Source of the DNA: Candidatus Onthocola stercoravium
GTDB lineage: Bacteria > Bacillota_I > Bacilli_A > RF39 > UBA660
Assembly (NCBI GenBank): GCA_018711775.1
Contig: DVHV01000037.1
Location: 1 to 10,157 of the forward strand
Reading direction: 5' to 3'
Length of the DNA stretch: 10,157 bases
Shown: positions 1 through 5,865 of the stretch, piece by piece
Layout: each line of letters begins with the position of its first letter
How positions within the stretch are numbered: the stretch's first letter is position 1
The notes under the pieces: generated by a model
Seen by the model: only the letters and a program-made list of their open reading frames with translations
Told to the model about the DNA's origin: nothing
Databases searched by the model: none
Program-made: the position numbers and the translations under genes

Positions 1-30
1 TATTATAACCAATTTTTAAAAATAAGCAAG

Positions 31-67
31 ACCTTTGTTTCTAGTTTGAGATAGAAAGAAGGTTTTT
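31..67 (+). promoter_or_regulatory. Hairpin covering the ribosome binding site of the integrase remnant
   Basis: ACCTT (31-35) and TTTCTA (38-43) can pair with TAGAAA (52-57) and AAGGT (59-63), leaving a small internal mismatch and an 8-nt loop. A run of five T follows at 63-67, so it resembles an intrinsic terminator. The 3' arm contains the AAGAAGG Shine-Dalgarno of the frame that starts at 70. It may end an upstream transcript, mask the ribosome binding site, or both. The structure was worked out by eye; its stability was not computed. Confidence 0.4.
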
Positions 68-69
68 AT

Positions 70-312
70 ATGACAAATGACTTACAAAAAGTCAAAGACT
101 TACTTAAGACACGAGGATGTAGCGAAAGAACTATTAACAACTACCTTAGTTGTCTTAACAGGTTCAAACAATATTATAAGGGAAAGGAGTTAAAAAATTT
201 AAAAGAAGAAGATATCTTGGATTACTTAAAAGTTAATTTCATTGATTTGGATTTCGCTGCTGCTTCTGTTAATGTTAATAGAGCTGCTATTAAATCTTAC
301 ATTTTTTCTTAA
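70..312 (+). pseudogene. Tyrosine recombinase/integrase remnant (N-terminal core-binding domain only)
   Basis: The 80-residue product matches the SAM-like core-binding domain that opens XerC/XerD and phage integrases: SERTINNYLSCLNRFKQYY at residues 18-36, a KNLKEEDILDYL segment near 42-53, and a closing helix ending RAAIKSYIFS. Intact members are about 290-400 residues and carry the catalytic R...HxxR...Y domain, of which nothing is visible here. The stop directly follows a T-rich run (301-307); shifting frame there adds FFLK, as the family would continue, but another stop comes within two codons. A good AAGAAGG ribosome binding site lies 7 nt before the ATG. The fragment sits about 170 bp from the 3' end of a tRNA gene, a classic integration site. 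I infer a decayed integrated element; a free-standing small protein is possible but less likely. Confidence 0.75.
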
Positions 313-479
313 AAACTTAAAACATTTATAAAAAAATGGAGCAATTCATACAAGTATGATGATTATTTTTTATTTTAAAAACTAACATTTTTATATCTTC
401 TAACATATTTACAAAAATTAAACCCAAATAAAAACTAATCTAGTTTATAAATATCTAAATCAGTTTGATTAACAAAAAA

Positions 480-555
480 TGGCGTCCTCGAGAGGAATCG
501 AACCTCCACTCTAACCCTTAGGAGGGGCTTGTTTTATCCATTAAACTACGAGGAC
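480..555 (-). tRNA. tRNA-Arg (anticodon CCU)
   Basis: The minus strand folds into a full cloverleaf: acceptor stem GTCCTCG/CGAGGAC, D stem GTTT/AAAC, anticodon stem AGCCC/GGGTT with loop CTCCTAA (anticodon CCT, reading AGG), T stem GGAGG/CCTCT with loop TTCGATT, discriminator G and a genome-encoded CCA. Six T follow the CCA directly (474-479) and may help end transcription. Length is 76 nt. The 3' end points at the integrase remnant, so the 3' half of this gene is the likely attachment site of the former element. No second copy of the tRNA 3' end is visible within the window. Confidence 0.97.
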
Positions 556-598
556 TTACCAATCAATATATTAACACAAATTCTATACAAATACTAGA

Positions 599-1741
599 TT
601 AGTTTTTCTCTTTCAACAGTTTTAAAGTTAACTCTAATATTTTTTTCGTCGATTCATTCTTATCATGCTCATTCATATTATCTCGCCATTTTTCTACTAA
701 CTTTTCATTTTTTAATGTTTTATCTACAGCTCTATTCAGTCCCCATGCGCTCATTACTTTACAGCCATATTTCTTCTTGGCAATATATTTAGCATTATAC
801 TTTTCTGGTCCTCCATTACCTGGAATCAATATGAGAGGAACTCGCATATCGATGCACTCAGTTAAAGTGGCTCCACCTGGTTTACTGATAACCGCATCAC
901 TTATATTTAACAAACTATATACATCTTTAGTAAAACCTAAAACTTTAACATTCGTAGCATGTTTTTTCATCACATATCTTCTAGCTTTTTCTTCTAGCTT
1001 AGTATTTCTACCACTTATAAAAATTATATTAATTGGAAAATCGCGCCAAATTAGAGCTTTCAAATAATCGAAAGTAGCCATTGAGCCCATGGCTCCTCCT
1101 CCAAAAAATAAATATGTCTTTTTAGTAGCATCGACTCCATATTTAAAATAAGTCTCTTCTTTACTAGCTTTTGCTTCCATTTGCTTGCGATCAAATGGAA
1201 GACCAAAAGCATATATTTTTTTACCATCAATGCCTTTTTTTATCATTTCATTTTTCATTATTTCATTGGCAACAATAAAAGCATCTTGACTTTTGTGATC
1301 CTTACGCCAGTAACTATGGGACGCATAATCAGTTATAACGGTCATAATGAGTGATTTGGTAAGGCCAATTTTATTATAATAAGATACAATATTACCTCCG
1401 AAAAAGTGTGTGGATATAGTTAAATCCGGATTAAAATCGACAATTTCTTTACGAAGTTTTTCATTATCAAATAATTTTTTTACTAACTTCATTTGGCTTA
1501 GACTAGCTAACTTATTATCAGCTATATCATAAATAAAACTAAATGTCTTATGAAAACTATGTTTAGTAACAATATCAAACATTTTAATACTAGCTTTACC
1601 TAATATATTAGAATATTTTGCTACATCTAATACTTTTATTTCTAAATCACTATTTTCTTCAAAATAATTATTTATTTTATCAGCAATTGATTTATGTCCG
1701 GACCCATACGGAGCATAAATAATTAAAACTTTCTTTCCCAT
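599..1741 (-). CDS. MGDG synthase/UgtP-like glycosyltransferase (family 28)
   Basis: The 380-residue protein has the two-domain layout of processive diacylglycerol glycosyltransferases such as Bacillus UgtP and plant MGDG synthase. The N-terminal acceptor domain opens with KVLIIYAPYGSGH (the GSGH motif at 13-16). The C-terminal GT28 domain holds GGGAMGS (214-220) and the sugar-nucleotide-binding stretch SKPGGATLTE (286-295). In the family these enzymes move glucose or galactose from a UDP-sugar to diacylglycerol on the inner membrane face, giving membrane glycolipids and the lipoteichoic acid anchor. I chose the ATG at 1741 over one five codons upstream (1756): GGAGAAG lies 6 nt before it, while the upstream ATG has no ribosome binding site and falls at the predicted transcription start. 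The exact sugar and number of transfers cannot be read from sequence. Confidence 0.85.
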   Translation of the reverse strand: MGKKVLIIYAPYGSGHKSIADKINNYFEENSDLEIKVLDVAKYSNILGKASIKMFDIVTKHSFHKTFSFIYDIADNKLASLSQMKLVKKLFDNEKLRKEIVDFNPDLTISTHFFGGNIVSYYNKIGLTKSLIMTVITDYASHSYWRKDHKSQDAFIVANEIMKNEMIKKGIDGKKIYAFGLPFDRKQMEAKASKEETYFKYGVDATKKTYLFFGGGAMGSMATFDYLKALIWRDFPINIIFISGRNTKLEEKARRYVMKKHATNVKVLGFTKDVYSLLNISDAVISKPGGATLTECIDMRVPLILIPGNGGPEKYNAKYIAKKKYGCKVMSAWGLNRAVDKTLKNEKLVEKWRDNMNEHDKNESTKKILELTLKLLKEKN

Positions 1742-1760
1742 AATTATCTTCTCCATTTTA

Positions 1761-1789
1761 ATTATACTATATTAAAGAATTAAAATCCA
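1761..1789 (-). promoter_or_regulatory. Predicted sigma-A promoter of the glycosyltransferase gene
   Basis: On the minus strand a perfect -10 TATAAT (1761-1766) is preceded, after 17 bp, by a weak -35-like TGGATT (1784-1789). Transcription would start near 1754-1755, inside the upstream candidate start codon, which supports the ATG at 1741 as the real start. Confidence 0.5.
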
Positions 1790-1818
1790 GAACTATAATT
1801 ATATATAAATCGCCAAAA

Positions 1819-1956
1819 TTAGTCATTGATAGCATACATAACAGGACTTGTTTCAGTATTTAAATCACTGAAACGGGCATTAATAAGTAAAATCATTCCT
1901 ATAATAACTAAATAAAAAAACAATACTCCACTATACTTTTTTAAAACATTCATCAT
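1819..1956 (-). CDS. Small single-pass membrane protein divergent from lexA; candidate SOS-induced division inhibitor
   Basis: A 45-residue frame begins ATG ATG with a strong AGAAGAGG ribosome binding site 7 nt upstream. The protein is MMNVLKKYSGVLF at the N-terminus, then one hydrophobic helix (about residues 11-25), then a short polar tail beginning NARFSDLNTE and ending VMYAIND. The positive-inside rule (KK before the helix) predicts a cytoplasmic N-terminus and an exposed C-terminal tail of about 20 residues. It has its own promoter with perfect TTGACA, 17-bp spacing and a LexA-box-like palindrome in the spacer. Known SOS-induced division inhibitors YneA (Bacillus) and SosA (Staphylococcus) are also small, N-terminally anchored membrane proteins encoded divergently next to lexA. 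No LysM domain is present and I recognise no sequence homology, so the role is inferred from position, control and topology. Confidence 0.75.
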   Translation of the reverse strand: MMNVLKKYSGVLFFYLVIIGMILLINARFSDLNTETSPVMYAIND

Positions 1957-1982
1957 TTCAATTACCTCTTCTTTCTGAATAT

Positions 1983-2011
1983 AATTTAACACGAATATTT
2001 GTTTGTGTCAA
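1983..2011 (-). promoter_or_regulatory. Promoter of the small membrane protein
   Basis: On the minus strand a perfect -35 TTGACA (2006-2011) is followed after exactly 17 bp by TAAATT (1983-1988). The spacer (1989-2005) contains the LexA-box-like palindrome at 1992-2005, so bound LexA would cover the promoter core. Confidence 0.7.
1992..2005. promoter_or_regulatory. LexA operator 1 (SOS box)
   Basis: CGAATATTTGTTTG matches the Bacillus-type SOS box CGAAC-N4-GTTCG at 8 of 10 defined positions. It lies between the -35 and -10 of the small membrane protein promoter. Confidence 0.7.
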
Positions 2012-2020
2012 TTATAAAAT

Positions 2021-2034
2021 TAAACAAATGTTTG
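2021..2034. promoter_or_regulatory. LexA operator 2 (SOS box)
   Basis: TAAACAAATGTTTG matches CGAAC-N4-GTTCG at 7 of 10 defined positions, with the core AAAC-N4-GTTT perfectly symmetrical. It overlaps the -35 of lexA by three bases, as expected for autorepression. Its centre is 29 bp from that of operator 1. Confidence 0.6.
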
Positions 2035-2060
2035 ACTTTTTACACAAAGTATTGTAAAAT
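2032..2060 (+). promoter_or_regulatory. lexA promoter
   Basis: TTGACT (2032-2037) and TAAAAT (2055-2060) are separated by 17 bp, close to sigma-A consensus. The start codon is 17 nt downstream of the -10, with GGAGG at 2067-2071, so the leader is short. Confidence 0.75.
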
Positions 2061-2077
2061 GATAATGGAGGTATTAA

Positions 2078-2698
2078 ATGGAAAAAAAATTGACACCTAG
2101 ACAAGAAGAAATACTAAATTATATAAAGAAATATACAGCAATGCATGGGTATCCCCCAGCAATAAGAGAAATATGTGCTGGGGTTGGCTTAAATAGTCCC
2201 GCAACAGTATTTGTTCACATTAAAAACTTAGAAAAAAATGGTTATATTAAATCAACTAATAATAAATTTAGAACAATTGAACTATTAGTAGATAATGAGT
2301 ATTTAGAAAAGAATGAAGATGTGGTAAAAGTTCCTCTACTCGGAAAAATTACTGCTGGTAATCCGATTACTGCTATCGAACAACCAGATGAATACTTTGA
2401 CCTACCGGCATCACTAATGCCTAAGAGCGGTGAAGTGTTTACTCTACATGTTAGTGGTGAATCGATGATTAATAAAGGAATATTTGATGATGATTATGTA
2501 ATTGTCAAAAGACAAAATGATGCTAAAAATGGGGATATAGTTGTTGCTATGACTGAAGAAAACGAAGTAACACTTAAAACCTTTTATAAAGAAAAAGATC
2601 ATATTAGATTACAACCAGAAAATGATACAATGGAACCTCTTATATTTCCAAATGTAACAATACTGGGAAAAGCCATTGGTTTATACAGAAAAATATAG
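2078..2698 (+). CDS. lexA: LexA, SOS repressor and self-cleaving S24 peptidase
   Basis: The 206-residue protein is of family-typical length (Bacillus LexA is about 205). The N-terminal winged helix-turn-helix starts LTPRQEEILNYIKKY, with the recognition region around residues 28-50 (IREICAGVGLNSPATVFVHI). The C-terminal S24 domain keeps the Ala93-Gly94 cleavage site (KITAGNP), catalytic Ser129 in VSGESM and Lys167 in VTLKTFY. RecA bound to single-stranded DNA promotes self-cleavage, freeing SOS genes from repression. Two SOS boxes upstream predict control of itself and of the divergent small membrane protein. The GGAGG ribosome binding site 6 nt before the ATG fixes the start. All key residues are present, so the protein should be functional. 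Confidence 0.97.
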   Translation: MEKKLTPRQEEILNYIKKYTAMHGYPPAIREICAGVGLNSPATVFVHIKNLEKNGYIKSTNNKFRTIELLVDNEYLEKNEDVVKVPLLGKITAGNPITAIEQPDEYFDLPASLMPKSGEVFTLHVSGESMINKGIFDDDYVIVKRQNDAKNGDIVVAMTEENEVTLKTFYKEKDHIRLQPENDTMEPLIFPNVTILGKAIGLYRKI

Positions 2699-2699
2699 C

Positions 2700-2731
2700 A
2701 AAAAAAATGATATCGCGCGATATCATTTTTT
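2700..2731. terminator. Bidirectional terminator between lexA and the rhomboid gene
   Basis: A perfect palindrome (2702-2731) has arms TGATATC and GATATCA around a GCGC loop, flanked by A on the left and T on the right. It begins just after the lexA stop and overlaps the stop codon of the convergent rhomboid gene, so it can end transcripts from both sides. Confidence 0.9.
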
Positions 2732-3890
2732 ATTTAACAAAGAATACAATATAACTTAAGAATGCTAGATAAAGAATTAAAACTATCCAACCATTTATCA
2801 TATCTCGTTTTTCACTTTTATTTTCTATACCGAAAGCCATTGATGAAAGGTATCCTCCGATAAGGCCTCCGATATGAGCAACATTATCGATACCTGGTAT
2901 CATAAAACCAATTAACAAGTTGATAAGAACAATTGGAATTATTTGATTTTTAATAGCCTCACTTAAGTATAAACGATAATGATAACCAAAATACAAAAGT
3001 GCTCCCATCAAACCAAATAATGCTCCACTTGCTCCGACAGATACCACATTAGATGCACTAAATACTAAAGATAATAAATTTCCACTAATAGCACTAATTA
3101 GATAGATAAACAAAAATTTCCATTTACCAATAAATGTTTCAACTTGAGTACCAATTATGGCTAGTGAATACATATTGACAACTAAATGAATTAAACCGGC
3201 ATGTAGAAAAGCACTAGTAAGAATTCGCCATACCTCACCATTTTGAACAAGTAGTAAATTATTTCCTCCAAAAAATGCTAAAGAAGTAGCACTAAAATTA
3301 AGAGGATTACTATTATTAAATGCCAAAATAAAATACATTACAATACATGCTAAAATAATTAATTTAGTAAATATAATCTTTTTAGGAGAAAATACTTTAG
3401 CAAATAATTTATTTTCTTTTTCAGTCTTTTCATTAATATCATTAGTTACATTAATTATTAATTCTAAGCCATTATTTGATTCAATTAATTCATTTTTTAA
3501 ATTAGGAAAAATTTCTTGTAATGCTGGATTTTTCTTAATTTCATTTAATGATGAAACATTAATCGTTTCAATATTACTTGCATCATTATATTTCACTCTA
3601 TCACTCATGCCTAAACAAATATTTAAAGCATTCATCTTTAGCGATAAAGTCTTTCTTTTTATTTGTTTAATTATATGTTGCATTTTAAATATATCAAATT
3701 TATATTGTTCTTCATTAATTATTGAATTACAACTAATTCTGATAACCCGGTATGGTCCATTTAAATTTTCTAACCAAATTTCATCTTTTACTCCCTGAAC
3801 ATGTATCGGAGAATAATTTTCTTTAGTTACAAAATAATGCACCAAACTCATCATTATCTGATCATTTTTACGAATCATTACTGAAGTCAT
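2730..3890 (-). CDS. Rhomboid-family intramembrane serine protease (GluP/YqgP-like)
   Basis: This 386-residue protein has a soluble N-terminal region of about 165 residues and then a rhomboid membrane domain. In the latter, WRILTSAFLH (from residue 221) leads into HLVVN (His235, Asn239 of the conserved HxxxN), the catalytic serine lies in GASG (Ser288), and its partner His339 lies in NVAHIGG. Rhomboids cut transmembrane segments of substrate proteins within the bilayer. The long soluble N-terminus resembles Bacillus YqgP/GluP, but the C-terminal TPR part of that protein is missing. I start it at the ATG at 3890 because AAGGAG lies 7 nt upstream; an in-frame ATG 13 codons further upstream has no ribosome binding site. 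The substrate cannot be told from the sequence. Confidence 0.9.
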   Translation of the reverse strand: MTSVMIRKNDQIMMSLVHYFVTKENYSPIHVQGVKDEIWLENLNGPYRVIRISCNSIINEEQYKFDIFKMQHIIKQIKRKTLSLKMNALNICLGMSDRVKYNDASNIETINVSSLNEIKKNPALQEIFPNLKNELIESNNGLELIINVTNDINEKTEKENKLFAKVFSPKKIIFTKLIILACIVMYFILAFNNSNPLNFSATSLAFFGGNNLLLVQNGEVWRILTSAFLHAGLIHLVVNMYSLAIIGTQVETFIGKWKFLFIYLISAISGNLLSLVFSASNVVSVGASGALFGLMGALLYFGYHYRLYLSEAIKNQIIPIVLINLLIGFMIPGIDNVAHIGGLIGGYLSSMAFGIENKSEKRDMINGWIVLILYLAFLSYIVFFVK

Positions 3891-3912
3891 AAAACATCTC
3901 CTTATGTATTTT

Positions 3913-3941
3913 ATTTTACAATAAATCATATATTTAGTAAA
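3913..3941 (-). promoter_or_regulatory. Predicted promoter of the rhomboid gene
   Basis: On the minus strand TTTACT (3936-3941) and TAAAAT (3913-3918) are separated by exactly 17 bp, about 22 nt upstream of the chosen start codon. The predicted transcription start falls downstream of the rejected upstream ATG. Confidence 0.55.
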
Positions 3942-3953
3942 GAGGTGATGATT

Positions 3954-4283
3954 TTGCTATTTTTTCTATTTTACATTATTTGTATCGGTTTACTATTAAT
4001 TCCTATATTTAAAATTGTCGAATTTAACATTCTTAATGAAAATACTTTATTCCTTCTTTTAACTAATTATATATTAAATATAGGAGTTGCTATCTTCTTT
4101 GGTTATTTTTATAATCTTTTGTTTAGTTTAATTGCCATTTCTTTTCTTCTATCATTTGCATTTTTATTAATCAAAGATTTCAAAAGATTATTTGGTTCTT
4201 ATAATCTAGCAAGCATTCCCTACTTTTTAATGGTATTTTATTCTTTTGTATATATTTTAATTGCTTTTCTCCAAGGATTCTAA
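3954..4283 (+). CDS. Small four-helix membrane protein, function unknown
   Basis: I do not recognise this protein. About 110 residues are almost wholly hydrophobic, with about four predicted membrane segments, near residues 1-19, 28-47, 51-72 and 86-106 of the form starting at 3954. A basic turn (KDFKRLF) lies between the third and fourth. The start is uncertain. AGAGGTGAT (3941-3949) is a strong Shine-Dalgarno and fits a TTG start at 3954 (8 nt after the GG); the ATG at 3948 overlaps the site and GTG at 3945 lies inside it. It is divergent from the rhomboid gene across about 60 bp, and its last 27 bases overlap the convergent rluD-family gene. The good ribosome binding site and long hydrophobic frame make it credible as a gene. 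Confidence 0.7.
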   Translation: MLFFLFYIICIGLLLIPIFKIVEFNILNENTLFLLLTNYILNIGVAIFFGYFYNLLFSLIAISFLLSFAFLLIKDFKRLFGSYNLASIPYFLMVFYSFVYILIAFLQGF

Positions 4284-5147
4284 AAAGTATGCAAATTGTT
4301 TAGGTAAATCTGCTCTAAATTCTAAAGTTTCTCCTGTAATAGGATGAACAAATTTTAAATATCCCGAATGTAAGAATTGTCCAAAATCATCACTTGGCTT
4401 TTTACTATAAACGGGATCATTATGAACCGGATACCCTATATAAGACAAATGAACTCTTATTTGATGGGTTCTTCCCGTTTCTAAAACCAATCTAACTAAA
4501 GTATAATCTTTATATTTTTTTATGACACTCAAATGAGTTATAGCCTTTTTTCCTCCAGCAGCAACAGTCATTTTTTCAAAATTTTCTTTGCTTCTTTCTA
4601 TCGGAGCATCGATAGTTGCTGAATTTTGAGGAAATACACCATCAAGTAGAGCCACATATTCACGATGAATTCTTTTGTTTTTAAAATCATCCGCTAATAA
4701 AGTGTGACATTTATTATCTTTGGCAACAATCATTAATCCCGATGTATCCTTATCAAGACGATGAACAATACCAGGCCGAAAATCCCCGCCAACACTGCTA
4801 AGATTATTAGTGTAATACATCAAGCCATTTACTAAAGTATTATCACTATTACCACTACCTGGATGCACAGTTAAACCACTAGGTTTATTAATAACCATTA
4901 AGTAATCATCTTCAAAAACGATATCTAAATCCATCTTTTTAGGGACAACATCCATTTCTTGAACATATCCTTCTTTAATAGATATAATATCTCCATTTTT
5001 TACTTTATAACTTCCCTTTTCTAATTTACCATTGACTAAAATATAATCATCTTTAAGCATTTTAGTTACTAATTCTCTACTATAATCAGTAACACTTGCT
5101 ATATACTTATCTAGTCTTTCGTTTTCTCTTTCCACTACTAACTTCAT
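4257..5147 (-). CDS. RluD/YlyB-family large ribosomal RNA pseudouridine synthase
   Basis: The 296-residue protein has an N-terminal S4 RNA-binding domain (about residues 10-60, ERLDKYIASVTDYSRELV) followed by the RluA-family catalytic domain. It holds the signature HRLDKDTSG with the catalytic aspartate Asp132, and the later ETGRTHQIRVHL (223-234). The family isomerises uridines in 23S rRNA. I start it at ATG 5147: AAAGGGTGA lies about 8 nt upstream, whereas the in-frame GTG at 5159 sits inside that ribosome binding site. It overlaps the end of lspA by 41 bases, so the two are co-transcribed and probably translationally coupled. lspA next to this gene is a conserved Bacillota arrangement (lspA-ylyB). 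The exact uridine targets cannot be assigned. Confidence 0.93.
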   Translation of the reverse strand: MKLVVERENERLDKYIASVTDYSRELVTKMLKDDYILVNGKLEKGSYKVKNGDIISIKEGYVQEMDVVPKKMDLDIVFEDDYLMVINKPSGLTVHPGSGNSDNTLVNGLMYYTNNLSSVGGDFRPGIVHRLDKDTSGLMIVAKDNKCHTLLADDFKNKRIHREYVALLDGVFPQNSATIDAPIERSKENFEKMTVAAGGKKAITHLSVIKKYKDYTLVRLVLETGRTHQIRVHLSYIGYPVHNDPVYSKKPSDDFGQFLHSGYLKFVHPITGETLEFRADLPKQFAYFLESLEKSN

Positions 5148-5598
5148 TTTTATCTTCACCCTTTAAAACACTATATATTATTAAAATAAAACCACTTACT
5201 ATTGCCATATCTGCTAAGTTGAATACTGGGAAATTGTAACTTCCAATTAAAACTTTAAAATAATCGATTACATAACCATACATAATACGATCAACTAAAT
5301 TACCTAATAACCCACCATATACTAAAGCAAAGGCCATAATATTACGATATTTATTTTCAAAATGTCTTTCATATTGCAACAAAAATACCATAGCCAAAAC
5401 AGCTACAATAATTAAAAAAATCACATTCCCCTGTAAAACACTCCAAGCAGCACCATCATTATAAACTTTAGTTACATAAAAAAAGTTGGAAATTACTGTT
5501 TTTATTTCCCCATACATCATAGTATTATCAATCACAATCTTGACAATCTGATCGATTATTAATAGAAATGTGGCAATAATTAAACTTTTTTTTCTCAT
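5107..5598 (-). CDS. lspA: Signal peptidase II (prolipoprotein signal peptidase)
   Basis: The 163-residue protein has four membrane helices and the conserved LspA blocks: DQIVK near 16-20, YNDGAAWSVL near 46-55, GNLVDR (99-104), VIDYF with Asp112, and FNLAD with Asp130; the last two hold the catalytic aspartate dyad. It cuts signal peptides from diacylglyceryl-modified prolipoproteins in the cytoplasmic membrane. The C-terminus is a basic cytoplasmic tail (SSGKRKRKTR). No Shine-Dalgarno precedes the ATG; instead an extended -10 element lies directly upstream, so the transcript may be leaderless. The family N-terminus (an early DQ-containing helix) leaves no other good start. It follows ylmC by about 20 bp and overlaps the rluD-family gene. 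Confidence 0.95.
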   Translation of the reverse strand: MRKKSLIIATFLLIIDQIVKIVIDNTMMYGEIKTVISNFFYVTKVYNDGAAWSVLQGNVIFLIIVAVLAMVFLLQYERHFENKYRNIMAFALVYGGLLGNLVDRIMYGYVIDYFKVLIGSYNFPVFNLADMAIVSGFILIIYSVLKGEDKNEVSSGKRKRKTR

Positions 5599-5604
5599 GC
5601 CAAT

Positions 5605-5613
5605 AATATACCA
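5605..5613 (-). promoter_or_regulatory. Extended -10 element directly upstream of lspA
   Basis: The minus strand reads TGGTATATT, an extended -10 (TGn plus TATATT at 5605-5610). Its downstream edge is 6 nt from the lspA ATG, so transcription would begin at or next to the A of the start codon. No convincing -35 is visible. Confidence 0.35.
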
Positions 5614-5619
5614 TATTTT

Positions 5620-5841
5620 TTACTTATTTACTAGTATTACATCAGTTCCTATTTTAGCAATATCACTAAAAGTAAAATTAATTTCACTATTTTTTAGAAC
5701 TTTACGAAAAAATTTTCTTTCTTCAGCAACAAAACTAATTATATGGCCTTCGGCATTTACTTCAACATCGACGATTCTACCTAAATTAACTCCTGTTTTG
5801 GTACTAATAATATCTTTATTTTGTAGTTCACTTAAATACAT
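5620..5841 (-). CDS. YlmC/YmxH-family PRC-barrel sporulation-associated protein
   Basis: The 73-residue protein has the compact PRC-barrel layout of the YlmC/YmxH family: an opening MYLSELQNKDIIS, then GVNLGRIVDVEVN, and a closing IAKIGTDVILVNK. These proteins are common in endospore formers, where they are encoded beside sigG; their molecular role is not established. I start it at ATG 5841, preceded by GTGGTGA at a 5-nt spacing; two in-frame GTG codons further upstream fall inside that ribosome binding site. It lies 24 bp after sigG and about 20 bp before lspA on the same strand, so it probably belongs to the sigG operon. Confidence 0.88.
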   Translation of the reverse strand: MYLSELQNKDIISTKTGVNLGRIVDVEVNAEGHIISFVAEERKFFRKVLKNSEINFTFSDIAKIGTDVILVNK

Positions 5842-5865
5842 ATAATTCACCACTAAATTATATGT

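Noticed and set aside
346..359. Inverted repeat TCATAC/GTATGA as terminator or recombination site
   Set aside because: Only six AT-rich pairs with a two-base loop; too weak to call, though a T-rich stretch follows.
777..1067. Open frame on the strand opposite the glycosyltransferase gene
   Set aside because: It lies wholly antisense to a well-supported gene, has no ribosome binding site and no recognisable domain. Similar antisense frames at 3607-3798, 5570-5845, 6605-6793, 8216-8434 and 8959-9213 were rejected for the same reason.
1742..1756. Five-codon N-terminal extension of the glycosyltransferase from an upstream ATG
   Set aside because: No ribosome binding site precedes it and it falls at the predicted transcription start; GGAGAAG fits the ATG at 1741.
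3891..3929. Thirteen-residue N-terminal extension of the rhomboid protease
   Set aside because: It would include the AAGGAG site and the predicted transcription start; the residues do not resemble the family.
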